In this document: positions 12,134 through 12,352 of the stretch, in pieces | Layout of the letters: the number at the start of each line of letters is the position of its first letter | Position numbering within the stretch: position 1 is the stretch's first letter | Origin: Bacteroidales bacterium | Lineage (GTDB): Bacteria > Bacteroidota > Bacteroidia > Bacteroidales > JAGOPY01 | NCBI GenBank assembly: GCA_030638325.1 | Contig: DAOWEV010000255.1 | Coordinates: 1-12,352, forward strand | Reading direction: 5' to 3' | Length of the DNA stretch: 12,352 nt | The notes under the pieces: model-generated | Told to the model about the DNA's origin: nothing | The model's input: only the letters and a program-made list of their open reading frames with translations | Database searches by the model: none | Translations under genes and position numbers: made by a program

Positions 12134-12352
12134 ATTGGAAATTGGAAATTAGAAATTAATTGACGGTTGACGGTTGACGGTTTACGGTTGACAGTTGGCG
12201 GTTGACGGTTGACGGTTGACGGTTGGCGGTTGACGGTTGGCGGTTGAGGGTTGGCGGTTGACGGTTGGCGGTTGAGGGTTGGCGGTTGACAGTTGGCGGT
12301 TGACAGTTGGCGGTTGACGGTTGACGGTTGGCGGTTGACGGTTGGCGGTTGA
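12134..12352. repeat. Long heptad array (ATTGGAA then GACGGTT/GGCGGTT), running off the window
   Basis: Thirty-one consecutive heptads without one insertion or deletion. Four ATTGGAA-like units (12134-12161) are followed in the same phase by 27 units at 12162-12350: GACGGTT 11 times, GGCGGTT 10, GACAGTT 3, GAGGGTT 2, TACGGTT 1. A four-unit block of 28 bases (12225-12252) is repeated exactly at 12253-12280. The array continues past the window end. No frame through it resembles a protein, and there are no spacers as in CRISPR. Confidence 0.93.

Noticed and set aside
12162..12350. CRISPR array or coding repeat at the right edge
   Set aside because: Units are contiguous 7-mers without spacers, and translated frames give only simple seven-residue repeats with no start or protein character.

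Overview
The window looks like a chromosomal segment of a Bacteroidota (Bacteroidetes) bacterium, probably a free-living or anaerobic Bacteroidales-like lineage. Three things in the sequence point there. Several genes start just downstream of a perfect TAnnTTTG box, the -7 element of this phylum. One lipoprotein has a Cys-Lys-Lys-Asp-Asp-Asp start that fits the phylum's surface-export signal. The protein families also fit: an S41 processing protease, a TlpA-like protein with a degenerate thioredoxin fold, and a dihydroorotate-dehydrogenase-like protein. There is no rRNA, tRNA, CRISPR array or complete insertion sequence.

Layout, left to right. Bases 1-99 are the 3' end of a GxxExxY-family gene cut by the window edge, followed by short intergenic repeats. 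A hotdog-fold thioesterase (minus strand) and an S41/CtpA-type protease (plus strand) diverge from a shared region of about 200 bp, which holds two promoters and a double heptad-repeat array. A dihydroorotate-dehydrogenase-like flavoprotein lacking the usual catalytic cysteine follows, with its own promoter and a strong Shine-Dalgarno. Next is an exported protein with a degenerate thioredoxin fold. A 323-bp gap carries a terminator-like palindrome and a promoter, then come gatE, gatD, a family 2 glycosyltransferase and miaA, all on the plus strand. A surface-lipoprotein gene lies convergent to miaA. The window ends inside a long heptanucleotide repeat array.

Two things stand out. First, gatE and gatD encode the two-subunit Glu-tRNA(Gln) amidotransferase regarded as characteristic of archaea, here in a clearly bacterial setting next to a bacterial-type miaA. 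GatD would release ammonia from an amide donor and GatE would use it to convert Glu-tRNA(Gln) to Gln-tRNA(Gln). MiaA isopentenylates A37 of other tRNAs, so three of four consecutive genes act on tRNA. Second, many of the intergenic gaps contain a degenerate tandem repeat of period 7 (sometimes 8). Each gap has its own unit sequence, and in two places one unit type changes to another without breaking the 7-base phase. Two arrays run into the ends of genes and supply the stop codons of gatE and miaA. I know of no described function for this pattern in this phylum.
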